Shown: positions 8,137 through 17,514 of the stretch, piece by piece
How the letters are laid out: every line of letters begins with the position of its first letter
Position numbering within the stretch: the first letter of the stretch is position 1
Source: Hyphomicrobiales bacterium
GTDB taxonomy: Bacteria > Pseudomonadota > Alphaproteobacteria > Rhizobiales > Xanthobacteraceae
DNA length: 64,000 nt
Reading direction: 5' to 3'
Assembly (NCBI GenBank): GCA_017305715.1
Contig: JAFKKG010000017.1
Coordinates: forward strand, 5,814-69,813
The notes under the pieces: generated by a model
Seen by the model: only the letters and a program-made list of their open reading frames with translations
Databases searched by the model: none
Told to the model about the DNA's origin: nothing
Made by a program: the position numbers and the translations under genes

Positions 8137-9753
8137 ATGATGGCCGCTGATTCGCGCGTGCCCCTGGCGGATGAATGCGTGCTGCATGACCTGCTCGAAA
8201 GACATGGCAGGGAAAAGCCTGGCGCCACTTTTGCCGTCCTCGAGGATAGGCAGAACCTGACTTACGGGGACATGTTGCGCTTGGTCAGGGAGACGGCGGC
8301 GGGGCTCCAGGCGCTCGGCGTTCGGCAGGGTGATCACGTGTTGTCGTGGCTGCCCAATGGACTGGACGCTCTCAGAGTCTGGTTCGCTCTCAACTACATC
8401 GGAGCGGTCTATATGCCGCTCAACACCGAGTATCGGGGGCAACTCCTCGAACACGCGATTGGCCTGTCCGATGCGAAACTCATCATCGCGCATGGTGCTT
8501 TGGCGCCGCGGCTAGACGGAATAAGCCGTGCCACCCTGGACAAGGCGGTTTTCATCGGCGGCGCCGACATTTCCGAATACCAACTCTCTGGTGTCGTCGT
8601 CCACGGCCCGGAAGCATTGCGTGCACCGGCCGAAAGCTTGCTGCCGCCCTCCCGACCCATTGAGCCATGGGACACCCAGACCATCATCCTGACGTCAGGC
8701 ACCACCGGGCCGTCGAAGGCGGTGCTGTCGTCCTATGCGCATCTGTACGCACTTTGCGGGCCATCGAGCTGGCAATATGCCGGTGAGAACGACCGCTTCA
8801 TGATCAATCTCCCCATGTTTCATGTCGGAGGAACGTCCTGCGTATACGCCATGCTCATTCGTGGCGCCTCGATCGCCATGGTGGAGGGCTTCAGTACAGA
8901 AACGTTCTGGTCGACGATCAGGCGTACTGAAACGACGGTGGTCGGACTCATGGGGGCGATGACGCCGTTTCTGGCAAAGGCGCCGCCGTCGCCCGATGAT
9001 CGGAACCATGGACTGCGTGTTGCCGTCATCATTCCCCTGATCGGAGACGTCGGTGCGTTCGCCGAACGGTTCGGAGTTGAGGTCTACACCGTCTACAATA
9101 TGACCGAAATATCCACGCCGCTGATCTCGGATCGCAATCCGCTGGTGCCGGGTACCTGCGGCCGTCCCCGCGCGGGCGTGCAGGTTCGAATCGTCGACGA
9201 GAACGATTGCGAGGTCGCGGACGGTGACATCGGCGAATTGATCCTGCGCACCGATGCGCCATGGGCCATGAACCATGGCTATTACAAGAACCCGGAGGCG
9301 ACGGCGGCCGCCTGGCGTAACGGCTGGTTTCACACCGGCGACGCCTTTCGCCGGGATGCCGACGGAAACTTTTTCTTCGTCGATCGTCGCAAGGACGCTA
9401 TCCGGCGTCGCGGCGAGAACATGTCGTCCTTCGAGATCGAGTCCGAGGTGGCGACCCATGCGGACATCAAGGAGGTCGCTGTCGTCGCCGTACCGAGCGA
9501 GTTCGGCGAGGACGAAGTGCTTGCCGTGGTTGTACCCGTTGCCGGGCGGACCATCGACCCGGGCGAGCTGATTGCATTTTTATCGGCGCGCATGACCCGC
9601 TTCATGATCCCGAGATACATCCGGATCGTAAACGAACTGCCGCGGACACCGACACAGAAGATACAAAAGCATCTCTTGCGCACCGAGGGCGTGACGGCCC
9701 ACACGTTTGACAGGGAAGCGGCCGGAATCATGTTGCGTCGCGAGCGGCTGTAG
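8137..9753 (+). CDS. AMP-dependent acyl-CoA synthetase
   Basis: A 538-residue adenylate-forming ligase that activates a carboxylic acid with ATP and CoA. Seen in order: the phosphate-binding loop TSGTTGPSKA (about 188-197), YNMTEIS, the motif GWFHTGDAF, the hinge VDRRKDAIRRRGENMSSFEIE and the C-terminal lysine motif PRTPTQKIQK. The start is the first of two adjacent ATGs after GGGAGGAC. The substrate is unknown; the context (esterase, SDR, monooxygenase, second ligase) suggests a carboxylic acid from ring or chain degradation. Family length is normal. Confidence 0.87.
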   Translation: MMAADSRVPLADECVLHDLLERHGREKPGATFAVLEDRQNLTYGDMLRLVRETAAGLQALGVRQGDHVLSWLPNGLDALRVWFALNYIGAVYMPLNTEYRGQLLEHAIGLSDAKLIIAHGALAPRLDGISRATLDKAVFIGGADISEYQLSGVVVHGPEALRAPAESLLPPSRPIEPWDTQTIILTSGTTGPSKAVLSSYAHLYALCGPSSWQYAGENDRFMINLPMFHVGGTSCVYAMLIRGASIAMVEGFSTETFWSTIRRTETTVVGLMGAMTPFLAKAPPSPDDRNHGLRVAVIIPLIGDVGAFAERFGVEVYTVYNMTEISTPLISDRNPLVPGTCGRPRAGVQVRIVDENDCEVADGDIGELILRTDAPWAMNHGYYKNPEATAAAWRNGWFHTGDAFRRDADGNFFFVDRRKDAIRRRGENMSSFEIESEVATHADIKEVAVVAVPSEFGEDEVLAVVVPVAGRTIDPGELIAFLSARMTRFMIPRYIRIVNELPRTPTQKIQKHLLRTEGVTAHTFDREAAGIMLRRERL

Positions 9754-9878
9754 GCGGCGGGTAACCATCGGTTCTTGCCGCGGTGCGGACCTCCAGGTGA
9801 CGAAGCGGCGCAGGCCGATGCCACGGGCGTACTCCATCCGTGCCGCCAATATTTGCTCGCTTCGGCTGCTTCTCAAAT

Positions 9879-11090
9879 TCAGTTCACCAGGACGCAATCC
9901 TTGGACAAAGGCCGGAATGCTTCGATGCCCGGAACCTTGCGAAGAATCTTGTAGTAATCCCAGTCCCCCTTGGACTCCTCCGGTGTCTTCACCTGGACCA
10001 GATACAGATCATGTATCAGGCGTCCGTCTTCGCGCAGTGTGGAGGTACCGAACGCTCGATCCGAGACCGGCAATTGCTTCATTTTCGCGATCACGGTGGG
10101 GCCGGCATTGGACCTGGCAGCATATACAGCCTTGAGATAATGAGTAACGACCGAATAAGTGCCCGCCTGTACGGCGGTGGGGACCTTGCCGTCGTAACGT
10201 TCCGAGAACCGCTTCGAGAACGCTCGGGTACCCTCGTCGGCATCCCAATAGAATGCTTCGGTGAAAATCAGGTCCCGGGCCACCTTCAAGCCCATGCCGT
10301 GAATATCCGGAATCAACGCCCAAAGCAGAACGAGCTTCTGGCCACCTTTCGGAATCTCGAATTCCTGCGCCTGTTTCACCGCATTGACCGTGTCGTCGCC
10401 GCCCTGCAGGATTGCAACCACGTCCGCTTTGGAGGCTTGCGCCCGCAGCAATTGACTCGCGAAGTCCGGATTGTTCGGCGGCGTCTTCACGGAGCCGGCA
10501 ATCGTTCCGCCCCTGGCGAGGATGACCTCACGGGCGGAATCTTCGAGGGCCTTGCCGCCGGCCGCATTCACCGTGACGAAAAACCAGCTCTTGCCCCCTT
10601 CCGACATCGCAGAAGCGGTTGGCTTGCCGATCGCGGCCTGGTCATAGGTCCAGTGAACGGTGTTCGGCGAACACTCCTTGGTGGTCAGGTCGTTGTGGCC
10701 CGAGCCGCTGACCAAAAGTGCGGTCGGCGATCCCTTGAGCGCGGCATTGACCGCGAGCGCCGAAGGTGAGTGCGGAATGTCGATGATGGCATTGATGCCT
10801 TCGCCGACCCATTTCCTTGCAATCGATACGGCGAGGTCGGCCTTCAGTTGAAAATCGGCCGAAACGATGTCGATCTTGAAGGAGGCGTTGGGGTAGGCCT
10901 TCTTGAAGTCCTCCACCGCCATTTCGGTCGCGACCACGGAACCTTTTGCGCCCCATGATGCGTACGGGCCGCTGAAATCGCTGAGCACGCCAAGCTTGAC
11001 GTTCTCTCCTGCAAGCTGCGCGTGCGCCGCTGTGCAGATAAGGATCGAGAGCAATGAGCCAGCGATCTTTGGTGCGTCGCACAACCGCAT
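9879..11090 (-). CDS. ABC transporter substrate-binding protein, branched-chain amino acid (HAAT) type
   Basis: A 403-residue periplasmic binding protein. Signal peptide at residues 1-25 (IAGSLLSILICTAAHAQ), then the family opening VKLGVLSDFSGPYASWG and the later motif VAILQGGDDTVNAVKQA. In Bradyrhizobium such LivJ-like proteins often bind aromatic or other organic acids, not only amino acids. A strong site (GGGGAGAA) precedes the ATG. No permease or ATPase of the Liv type is in the window, so it must work with components elsewhere. It is divergent from the second binding protein across about 255 bases. Confidence 0.85.
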   Translation of the reverse strand: MRLCDAPKIAGSLLSILICTAAHAQLAGENVKLGVLSDFSGPYASWGAKGSVVATEMAVEDFKKAYPNASFKIDIVSADFQLKADLAVSIARKWVGEGINAIIDIPHSPSALAVNAALKGSPTALLVSGSGHNDLTTKECSPNTVHWTYDQAAIGKPTASAMSEGGKSWFFVTVNAAGGKALEDSAREVILARGGTIAGSVKTPPNNPDFASQLLRAQASKADVVAILQGGDDTVNAVKQAQEFEIPKGGQKLVLLWALIPDIHGMGLKVARDLIFTEAFYWDADEGTRAFSKRFSERYDGKVPTAVQAGTYSVVTHYLKAVYAARSNAGPTVIAKMKQLPVSDRAFGTSTLREDGRLIHDLYLVQVKTPEESKGDWDYYKILRKVPGIEAFRPLSKDCVLVN

Positions 11091-11345
11091 GAAATTCTCC
11101 CCTCATTTTTTGTTTTGAAGCCGGGAGCCCGTCGCCGCGCACGCAGAGCCTCGACGAAATGGCTGAGTGAAGCATCGAGTGTGGCGACCGCTTCCGGCAG
11201 TGCACACGCTAGGCGCTCGGACGCCACAATGAACCTGCGGCTTCCGAGGGGGGACCTGAGGACGCGGCCGGGATATCTCTCCGACGACAAGGGGAAGTGC
11301 CGGCGTGGTTTGCTGCACCGCCAACATTTTCGGGGGAGGTCAATC

Positions 11346-12569
11346 ATGAAGCGAGGTTTTGCGCGGATCTGTCGGGCCATGGTCGGCGTTTGTGTCGCCC
11401 TGGGGATGACTTCCGCCCGGACCGGCGCGCAGCCGCGGTACGATGCCGGGGCGACCGATGCTACGATCAAGATCGGCAACGTTGCAGCGTCCAGCGGTCC
11501 GCTTTCGATCTATCGGCCTTATGGCGAAGCGCTGAGCCGCTGCTTCGACAAGATCAATGCCGAAGGTGGCATCAACAAACGCAAGGTACAATTCATCACA
11601 TACGATGACGCTTACAGTCCGCCCAAGACGGTGGAACAGACGCGCAAGCTCGTCGAGTCGGATGAGGTGCTATTTCTGATGGGCAGCATCGGCGGACCGA
11701 CCAGCATCGCCACGGCCTCCTACCTCGCTCAGAAGCGCGTCCCGCATCTCTTCATTGCGACCCCGTCATCGAAGGTGTCGGACGCGAAACTTTATCCGTG
11801 GATGATGGGCTGGCAGCCTGCCGCTTCGCAGGAAGGGGCCATTTTCGGCCGCTACCTGAGCGAAAAAATGGCGTCGTCCAAGGTCGGCATCCTGTACCAG
11901 AACGACGACTACGGGCGTGATTTCCTCGCCGGCCTGAAAGATGGCCTCGGTAACAAGGAGCCGGCAATGCTGGTTGCCGCCAAATCCTATGAGAGCACCG
12001 AACCGACCGTCAGTTCCCAACTCGTTCAGATCAAGGCCGCGGGCGTCGACGTCATCTACCTCGCCGCGACCGGCAAGTTCGTGGCGCAATCCCTCAAGGC
12101 AATCAACGAACTGGGCTGGAAGCCGACGATCCTCGTGCCGTACACGGCGAATTCGACGGCCACCGTTCTGAAGAATGCCGACCTGAAGGGTGACGAGAAG
12201 CTGATCTCAAGCAGCTTCTTCAAGGATATCTCCGATCCCGCCAACACCAACGATCCGGAAATCGCGCAGTGGCGCAACTGGATCGACCAATACTATCCGA
12301 CCGCCAATCGCAGCGAAGTGTATGTCGCCTGGGGATGGTCCATCTGCAACACCGTTGCGCATCTGCTGAAAGGCGCGGGAGACGAACTGACACGCGAGAA
12401 CATCATGCGGTTGGCGAACAGTTTCTCCGACTATGCGCCGCCGCTGATGCTGCCGGGAATCAGCCTGTCGTCGACCCCGACCGACCATCGCCTGATCAAG
12501 TGCCTGCAAATGCAGAATTTCGCCGACGGCGCCTGGCGCCCGATGGGTGAGCTCATGTGCGCCAAATAG
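11346..12569 (+). CDS. ABC transporter substrate-binding protein, branched-chain amino acid (HAAT) type
   Basis: About 407 residues from MKRGFARICR, with a signal peptide (VGVCVALGMTSARTGA). Body motifs of Leu/Ile/Val-type binding proteins follow: TIKIGNVAASSGPLSIYRP, GGINKRKVQFITYDDAYSPPKTVEQTRKL, ILYQNDDYGRDFL and VAWGWSICNTVAHLLKGAG. The ORF continues upstream to 11115, but the GGGGGAGG site and the signal peptide fix the start here. It belongs to a different subgroup from its divergent neighbour. It is followed by an SDR, an acyl-CoA synthetase and a flavin monooxygenase, suggesting uptake of the substrate those enzymes act on. Confidence 0.85.
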   Translation: MKRGFARICRAMVGVCVALGMTSARTGAQPRYDAGATDATIKIGNVAASSGPLSIYRPYGEALSRCFDKINAEGGINKRKVQFITYDDAYSPPKTVEQTRKLVESDEVLFLMGSIGGPTSIATASYLAQKRVPHLFIATPSSKVSDAKLYPWMMGWQPAASQEGAIFGRYLSEKMASSKVGILYQNDDYGRDFLAGLKDGLGNKEPAMLVAAKSYESTEPTVSSQLVQIKAAGVDVIYLAATGKFVAQSLKAINELGWKPTILVPYTANSTATVLKNADLKGDEKLISSSFFKDISDPANTNDPEIAQWRNWIDQYYPTANRSEVYVAWGWSICNTVAHLLKGAGDELTRENIMRLANSFSDYAPPLMLPGISLSSTPTDHRLIKCLQMQNFADGAWRPMGELMCAK

Positions 12570-12651
12570 ACCGGCCGCGGAATGCGCGGCGACCGCCAGA
12601 CCGGCGACGAGAGCGATGCAGGCGTCAATTGAACCGATGTGAGGATCATGC

Positions 12652-13446
12652 ATGACGAAACCGCGAAAAGGATCGAACGGCGCCGAGCGCTATGCCGCCG
12701 GAGCCGCGGCAATCGCCGGCGGATCGGGGGGCATCGGGCAAGCGATCGCGCGCACGCTCGCCGAGTCGGGGGCCGATATCGCCGTGACTTACAACCGAAG
12801 CCGATCCGCCGCGGACGAACTCGTGAGCGAGATCTGCAAGTCAGGCCGTCGCGCGGCCGCCTTCCAGGTCGATCTTAGGGATGCCGGAGCAGTCGCTGCG
12901 TTTCATGCGGATGTCCAGAAAGACTTTGGAAGCCTGCATACGGCGGTTTACGCGGCCGGCCCATATATCGACATGCGGTTCATCGGAAGTCTCGAACCCG
13001 ACCGTTTCGTCAGCACGCTCGGAACCGACGTGTTCGGGGCGTACAATTTCTTCTATCACGCCATACCGGGATTGCGGGCGACGCGTGGCGTTGCGATCTG
13101 TCTCGGCACGCCCGCCATCCGTCGCTATGCCAAGAGAGACGTACTTTCCTCGGCGCCGAAGGCCGCTCTCGAATCCCTGACCAAGGGGATCGCGGCGGAG
13201 GAAGGCCGCAATGGGATTCGAGCCAACATGGTCGGCGTCGGTGTTCTCAGCGATGGCATGTACCATGAATTGGTGGCCAAGGGCGATTTCGACGATCGTT
13301 TCATAGCATCGGCCAAACGGACCCTGGCGCTTGGTCGTCTCGGTACCGCCGAGGACATCGCGCTGGCCGTCGACTTCCTCGCATCTGATGCAGCCTCCTA
13401 CATCACCGGGCAAACCCTGATGGTGGACGGCGGCTACGCAATTTGA
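12652..13446 (+). CDS. SDR-fold protein with an atypical active site
   Basis: A 264-residue SDR-fold protein with a cofactor loop AGGSGGIGQAIA near residues 22-33, YNRSRS after the second strand, YAAGPY in place of NNAG, and the usual end TGQTLMVDGGYAI. At the active site the YxxxK pattern reads SSAPK, so the catalytic Tyr is Ser. The usual Ser-Ser after strand 5 reads AICLGTP. The Lys helix continues normally (KAALESLTKGIAAE). This may be a divergent reductase or a non-catalytic SDR. It is upstream of an acyl-CoA synthetase and a monooxygenase. Confidence 0.8.
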   Translation: MTKPRKGSNGAERYAAGAAAIAGGSGGIGQAIARTLAESGADIAVTYNRSRSAADELVSEICKSGRRAAAFQVDLRDAGAVAAFHADVQKDFGSLHTAVYAAGPYIDMRFIGSLEPDRFVSTLGTDVFGAYNFFYHAIPGLRATRGVAICLGTPAIRRYAKRDVLSSAPKAALESLTKGIAAEEGRNGIRANMVGVGVLSDGMYHELVAKGDFDDRFIASAKRTLALGRLGTAEDIALAVDFLASDAASYITGQTLMVDGGYAI

Positions 13447-13515
13447 GGGAGCGACGGCGTTTCGAAGAGCCTCTGCCGGCTTCGTCCGGCTTATGGAAGA
13501 GTTCGAGGGCGAGAT

Positions 13516-15138
13516 ATGAGCAACGGGTTGACGAAATTGACGTTGGGCGCCTTGCCGGCCGAAGCCTCTCGGAAATGGCCTCACAGAGAGGCGTTGGTAT
13601 TCCATGATCGCCGCTGGACCTATCAAGCGTTCGATGCCGAGGTGGACGAGGTCGCAAAGGCCCTCATCAACGCGGGGGTGAAGCACGGCGAGCATGTCGC
13701 GGTCTGGGTCACCAACCGGCCCGAGTTCCTGTTCATTTTCTTCGCCGTCATCAAGATCGGCGCCGTCGTCTTTCCATTGAATACCAGATACCGGGTCAAT
13801 GACCTGAACTATGCGTTGCGACAAAGCGACTGCGTCACCCTGATTACCGTCAATCGCGGTGGCCCCATCGACTTTGGCGCGATGGTGAGGGACGTGCTGG
13901 GACCTGTGCAAACTGGGGCCGATAAAAATATCCGGTCGACAGCGTGTCCCCTGCTCAATCGAATCATCATGGTCGACGAGGGGGATTTGCCCGGATCCTG
14001 GTCATGGACGGAGTTTATGTCAGGCGCGCGCAACATCGCCGATGCCGAACTGGTCGTGCGGTTGCAGGCCGTGAAGCCCGACGATGTTGCCATGATCATG
14101 TACACGTCCGGTACCACGGGGAATCCGAAGGGCGTGATGCTCAACCACGCCGGCATCGGCATGTGCGCACAGCGAGCCGCGTTGTTCGGCATGACCTTTG
14201 CCGACGTGCAGCTGAATTATCTCCCGCTGTTCCACCTGTTCTCGCTCGGCTATATCGTGCTGCATAGCGTTCTGACCGGCGCCAAACAGGTTCTGATGGA
14301 GACTTTCGATGCAGACGCGGCGCTGGGTCTCATTGAGCGCGAGCGCGTCACGATGCTGTACGGGTACGATACCCATTTCAGCGATTTGATAGCGGCGAAA
14401 AAGCGGTGTCCGAACGTCGTGCTCGGCACGCTTCGCACCGGCTGTTTCGCCGCGGGCCTGGAGAATTCCATTCCGATCGCCGTCGAGACCCAACGGCAAC
14501 TATGCCGGACGCTTTCCGGCTGGGGTATGACCGAGACGTGGAGTGGGCAAACCTTGAGCTTCCTCGACGACGATGAGGACAAGCGCTGCATGGCTTCTGG
14601 GTATCCCATGCCCGGGGTCGAAATCCGGATCGTTGATCCCGAGACGGGAGATGACGTTCCGCAGGGGCAGCAGGGCGAGATCTTGCAGCGCAGCGGCTAC
14701 TGCATGCTTGGATACTACAAGGATGCTGAGGCGAGCGCGAAGATGCTTGACCGGGACGGTTGGCTACACACCGGCGATGCCGGACTGATCCGTCCAGACG
14801 GACATCTCCGGTTTGTCGGACGCTACAAGGACATGCTGAAGGTCGGAGGTGAAAATGTTTCGCCGGCCGAGGTTGAGCTTCTTTTGATGCAACTTCCCGA
14901 GATCGCGCAAGTCGCGGTCGTAGGATGTCTGGACTCCAGGTTGAACGAGGTCGCAGTTGCGTTCGTGGTTGCTCGGGTAGGGGTCGTGGTAGATCCGGAG
15001 GAAGTGATCAATTTCTGCCGCGGCAAACTGGCGAGCTACAAGATCCCGCGCCGCGTCATTCTGATCGATCAGCTCCCGATGACGGCATCCGGAAAAGTCC
15101 GGAAGGAACACCTTCGCGATACGTTGAAGGCGCATTGA
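13516..15138 (+). CDS. AMP-dependent acyl-CoA synthetase (FadD-like)
   Basis: A 540-residue acid-CoA ligase. Motifs: MYTSGTTGNPKGVMLNH, GWGMTETWSG, GWLHTGDAGLI, GRYKDMLKVGGENVSPAEVE and the C-terminal PMTASGKVRKEHL containing the catalytic Lys. These are full and well spaced, so the enzyme should be active. A GAGGGCGAG site precedes the ATG. It shares the family but not close sequence with the ligase at 8137, so the two probably act on different acids. The monooxygenase gene follows on the same strand after about 70 bases. Confidence 0.87.
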   Translation: MSNGLTKLTLGALPAEASRKWPHREALVFHDRRWTYQAFDAEVDEVAKALINAGVKHGEHVAVWVTNRPEFLFIFFAVIKIGAVVFPLNTRYRVNDLNYALRQSDCVTLITVNRGGPIDFGAMVRDVLGPVQTGADKNIRSTACPLLNRIIMVDEGDLPGSWSWTEFMSGARNIADAELVVRLQAVKPDDVAMIMYTSGTTGNPKGVMLNHAGIGMCAQRAALFGMTFADVQLNYLPLFHLFSLGYIVLHSVLTGAKQVLMETFDADAALGLIERERVTMLYGYDTHFSDLIAAKKRCPNVVLGTLRTGCFAAGLENSIPIAVETQRQLCRTLSGWGMTETWSGQTLSFLDDDEDKRCMASGYPMPGVEIRIVDPETGDDVPQGQQGEILQRSGYCMLGYYKDAEASAKMLDRDGWLHTGDAGLIRPDGHLRFVGRYKDMLKVGGENVSPAEVELLLMQLPEIAQVAVVGCLDSRLNEVAVAFVVARVGVVVDPEEVINFCRGKLASYKIPRRVILIDQLPMTASGKVRKEHLRDTLKAH

Positions 15139-15209
15139 TCGCGCCCGACGGTCTTCGTATTGGCTGAAATGAAAAATCTGCATTGGCAGAAATGTCGGAA
15201 GGATCGGCT

Positions 15210-16664
15210 ATGGATAACGTCAGGAAGTTGCGCGTAGCCATCGTCGGCGCAGGCGCGTCTGGCATCATGGCCGCCAAAAAACTAAGAGATGTCGGCGTCA
15301 CCGACGTGGTGCTTTTTGAAAAGGCCGACGATCTCGGCGGCACCTGGCGGGACAATACCTATCCCGGGCTAGCATGCGATGTGCCGTCGCATCTCTACCG
15401 ATACTCTTTTGCCCCAAACCCCGATTGGAGCCAGCGCTATGCTTCCGGCGCTGAGATTCAGGCATATTTGAAGGGCGTCGCAACCCGCCATGGGATCGAT
15501 CGGCTCATCCAGTATTCCAGCGAGGTGATTGAAGCGGTTTACAGGGATGGCCAGTGGCGCATCCGGACGACGCGGGGCGATCAAGGTGCATTTGACGTCG
15601 CTATCACGGCCACGGGAGTTCTCCACCACCCTGTCTATCCCGATATTGAAGGCCTAAAGGAGTTTCAAGGTCCGGCGTTTCACACGGCGAGGTGGGATCA
15701 CAGTGTGGGCCTGCAAGGCAAGCGCGTCGGGATCATTGGTACGGGGTCGACTGCCGCCCAGATTTTGCCGGCCATCATCCATGAAGTGGAAAAGGTTTCG
15801 TTGTTTCAGCGCACGGCGCAATGGGTCATGCCGCAACCGAATGCGCCGATTTCGGAGGAACGTAAGGCGCGTTATCGCGCCGACCCCAAATCGATGGACC
15901 AAAAATACCAGGAGCTCGCGCAGGTATTCAACGGCACGTTCTGTGCGGCGCTCGCGGGTGAAAACGCGGAAGTCTATGAATCGATGGCGAAAGCCTGCCG
16001 GGGCAATCTGGACAGTGTCGCGGATCCGGTCCTGCGGGCTCGACTTACGCCGGACTATAAGATGGGTTGCAAGCGCCTGATCATCTCCGACCGCTTCTAT
16101 CCCGCGATCCAGCAACCAAATGCCGAGCTTGTAACGACGAAAATAAGTCATGTCGAGGCAGGCGGCGTACGCACGACAGACGAGCGTTTGCATGAACTGG
16201 ACTGTATCGTACTGGCAACGGGATTCGATCCACATCGGCTTTTCCGTCCGATGATGGTCACCGGCCGCAACGGCAAGGTGCTGAGTGAAGTATGGGCGGA
16301 TGGCAATCTCGCGTACCGGGCGATCGCCGTTCCCAATTTCCCGAACTTCTTCATGTTAGGGGGGCCCCACAGCCCGATCGGAAACTTCTCTTTCCTCATG
16401 ACGGTCGAACGCCAGTTGGCCTACGTCCTTCAGCTGGTATCTCTGCTGCAGTCGGGTTCGGCGCGGGAAATCTCGCCGGGATCAGCTGCAACGGAAGCGT
16501 ACAACCACGCGCTCAGGGAAAAGGTGGCCGGCTCCATTTGGGCGTCTGGCTGCCGAAGCTGGTATATGGACAAGAACGGAAATGTGGCCTCCTACCCTTG
16601 GTCCTTTGAGAAATTCGAGCGTGATATGCAAGCGCCTCTGCTTGAAGACTTTGAGCTTGCATAG
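15210..16664 (+). CDS. FAD/NADPH monooxygenase, Baeyer-Villiger type
   Basis: A 484-residue flavoprotein. Residues 13-18 (GAGASG) form the FAD Rossmann loop, followed by GGTWRDNTYPGLACDVPSHLY, characteristic of Baeyer-Villiger and related class B monooxygenases. The fingerprint FxGxxxHxxxWD is at residues 152-163 and the NADPH loop GTGSTAAQ follows. ATGFDPHRLF and the C-terminal ELQ-type region are as expected. I chose the ATG at 15210 because GGAAGGA lies at the right distance; starts at 15183 and 15192 lack one. The reaction would be ketone to ester or lactone. The esterase and SDR upstream fit neighbouring steps. The transposase remnant begins right after the stop. Confidence 0.87.
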   Translation: MDNVRKLRVAIVGAGASGIMAAKKLRDVGVTDVVLFEKADDLGGTWRDNTYPGLACDVPSHLYRYSFAPNPDWSQRYASGAEIQAYLKGVATRHGIDRLIQYSSEVIEAVYRDGQWRIRTTRGDQGAFDVAITATGVLHHPVYPDIEGLKEFQGPAFHTARWDHSVGLQGKRVGIIGTGSTAAQILPAIIHEVEKVSLFQRTAQWVMPQPNAPISEERKARYRADPKSMDQKYQELAQVFNGTFCAALAGENAEVYESMAKACRGNLDSVADPVLRARLTPDYKMGCKRLIISDRFYPAIQQPNAELVTTKISHVEAGGVRTTDERLHELDCIVLATGFDPHRLFRPMMVTGRNGKVLSEVWADGNLAYRAIAVPNFPNFFMLGGPHSPIGNFSFLMTVERQLAYVLQLVSLLQSGSAREISPGSAATEAYNHALREKVAGSIWASGCRSWYMDKNGNVASYPWSFEKFERDMQAPLLEDFELA

Positions 16665-16665
16665 G

Positions 16666-17090
16666 CCTTTCCTGGACCGACTGGGTCATAAGACCCGGCC
16701 GCGGATGTGCCCCTTGTATGTTGCGGGATTAATCGGCGCTGGCGATCGCAAAAGCGATCAGGCAATGGCAGAACGCGCCTTGCAACCGGCAACTATGATC
16801 AGCTGCACCATTTCATCGCAGATGGCGTCTGAGACGCGACACCGTTGGAATCCGAACTGCTCAACAGGCGGACGGGCTTGTCCGCGGCAAGGATGCGGTG
16901 CTTGTTATTGACGACACTGCAATGCCGAAGAAGGGCGACCGCTCTTTGGTGTCGCGGCTCGATAGGCGTCCTCTCCTGGCAAAACAGCCAATTGCCAACG
17001 CTCGTGTCGTTGACACTTGCGCGCGGCGAAGTGCCCGTGATGGTCGCATTGCGCCTCTTTCTGCCCGAGAGTTGTTGGACAGCCAATGTG
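16666..17090 (+). pseudogene. IS701-like transposase remnant, heavily frameshifted
   Basis: Pieces of one DDE transposase appear in order on the plus strand in changing frames. They are PFLDRLGHKTRPRMCPLYVAG and GLIGAGDRKS (from 16666), YDQLHHFIADGV then a stop where Trp is expected, GKDAVLVIDDTAMPKKG (around 16900), GKTANCQ, and LVSLTLARGEVPVMVALRLF then LPES (to about 17090). VIDDTA...KKG carries a catalytic Asp of the IS701 group. At least four frameshifts and two stops are needed, and both ends of the element are gone. It abuts the stop codon of the monooxygenase. The family call is by memory of the motif. Confidence 0.8.
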
Positions 17091-17340
17091 TCTTTAGCGC
17101 AAGCTTCGCGCGGTCTCGGCCAGTTCTTCGGGGGAGGTCAAAAGCCCTCGATACAGCTATCGGCTCTCCGATCATTGTCAGCGTCCCTGCGGCCGATGAG
17201 CCTGCAGTTTTCGTAAGGTGCACCGTGCCCCTGCCGGTCGGCGTTGAGGTGGGCTCGCACATGGCATCTAATCTAATGTATCCAATCATGGAAAACATGA
17301 TCCACTGGGCCAGTGGACTGTCTAATAAAAGGGGGACCTC
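17091..17340. other. Unassigned sequence between transposase remnant and promoter region
   Basis: Short ORFs exist on both strands (for example 16861-17298 minus and 16898-17353 plus), but none shows a recognisable domain and all overlap the ruined transposase. This is probably scar DNA left by the insertion and its decay. The inverted-repeat ends of the element could not be identified. Confidence 0.4.
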
Positions 17341-17355
17341 AAATGATTACTGAAT

Positions 17356-17371
17356 TCATATAACTATATGA
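17356..17371. promoter_or_regulatory. AT-rich palindrome, candidate operator of the ABC transporter operon
   Basis: TCATATA-AC-TATATGA is a perfect 7-bp inverted repeat inside an AT-rich island (17341-17410) in otherwise GC-rich DNA, with AATGAT and ATCATT further out. It is about 145 bases upstream of the permease start. Palindromes of this size are typical binding sites of GntR-type regulators, and such a gene lies at the end of the same operon. The link is an inference. Confidence 0.45.
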
Positions 17372-17423
17372 TTTATCATTAGTTATGGAGGATATTTCTT
17401 CAAAATTTCTCCGGAGGACTCTG

Positions 17424-17456
17424 ATGAATAGTGACACCTTTGGATACGGTTGTTGA
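17424..17456 (+). CDS. Possible 10-codon leader ORF
   Basis: A strong ribosome site (CGGAGGA) lies 7 bases before an ATG that opens MNSDTFGYGC and stops. It precedes the first permease gene. It could be a leader peptide or the stump of a gene destroyed when this region was rearranged. It is far too short to judge by coding statistics. Confidence 0.25.
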   Translation: MNSDTFGYGC

Positions 17457-17514
17457 CTTCTGGATACATGTTGGTCAATTTCGTCCGATAACAGAATGGA
17501 ACAGGGAGGACCCC

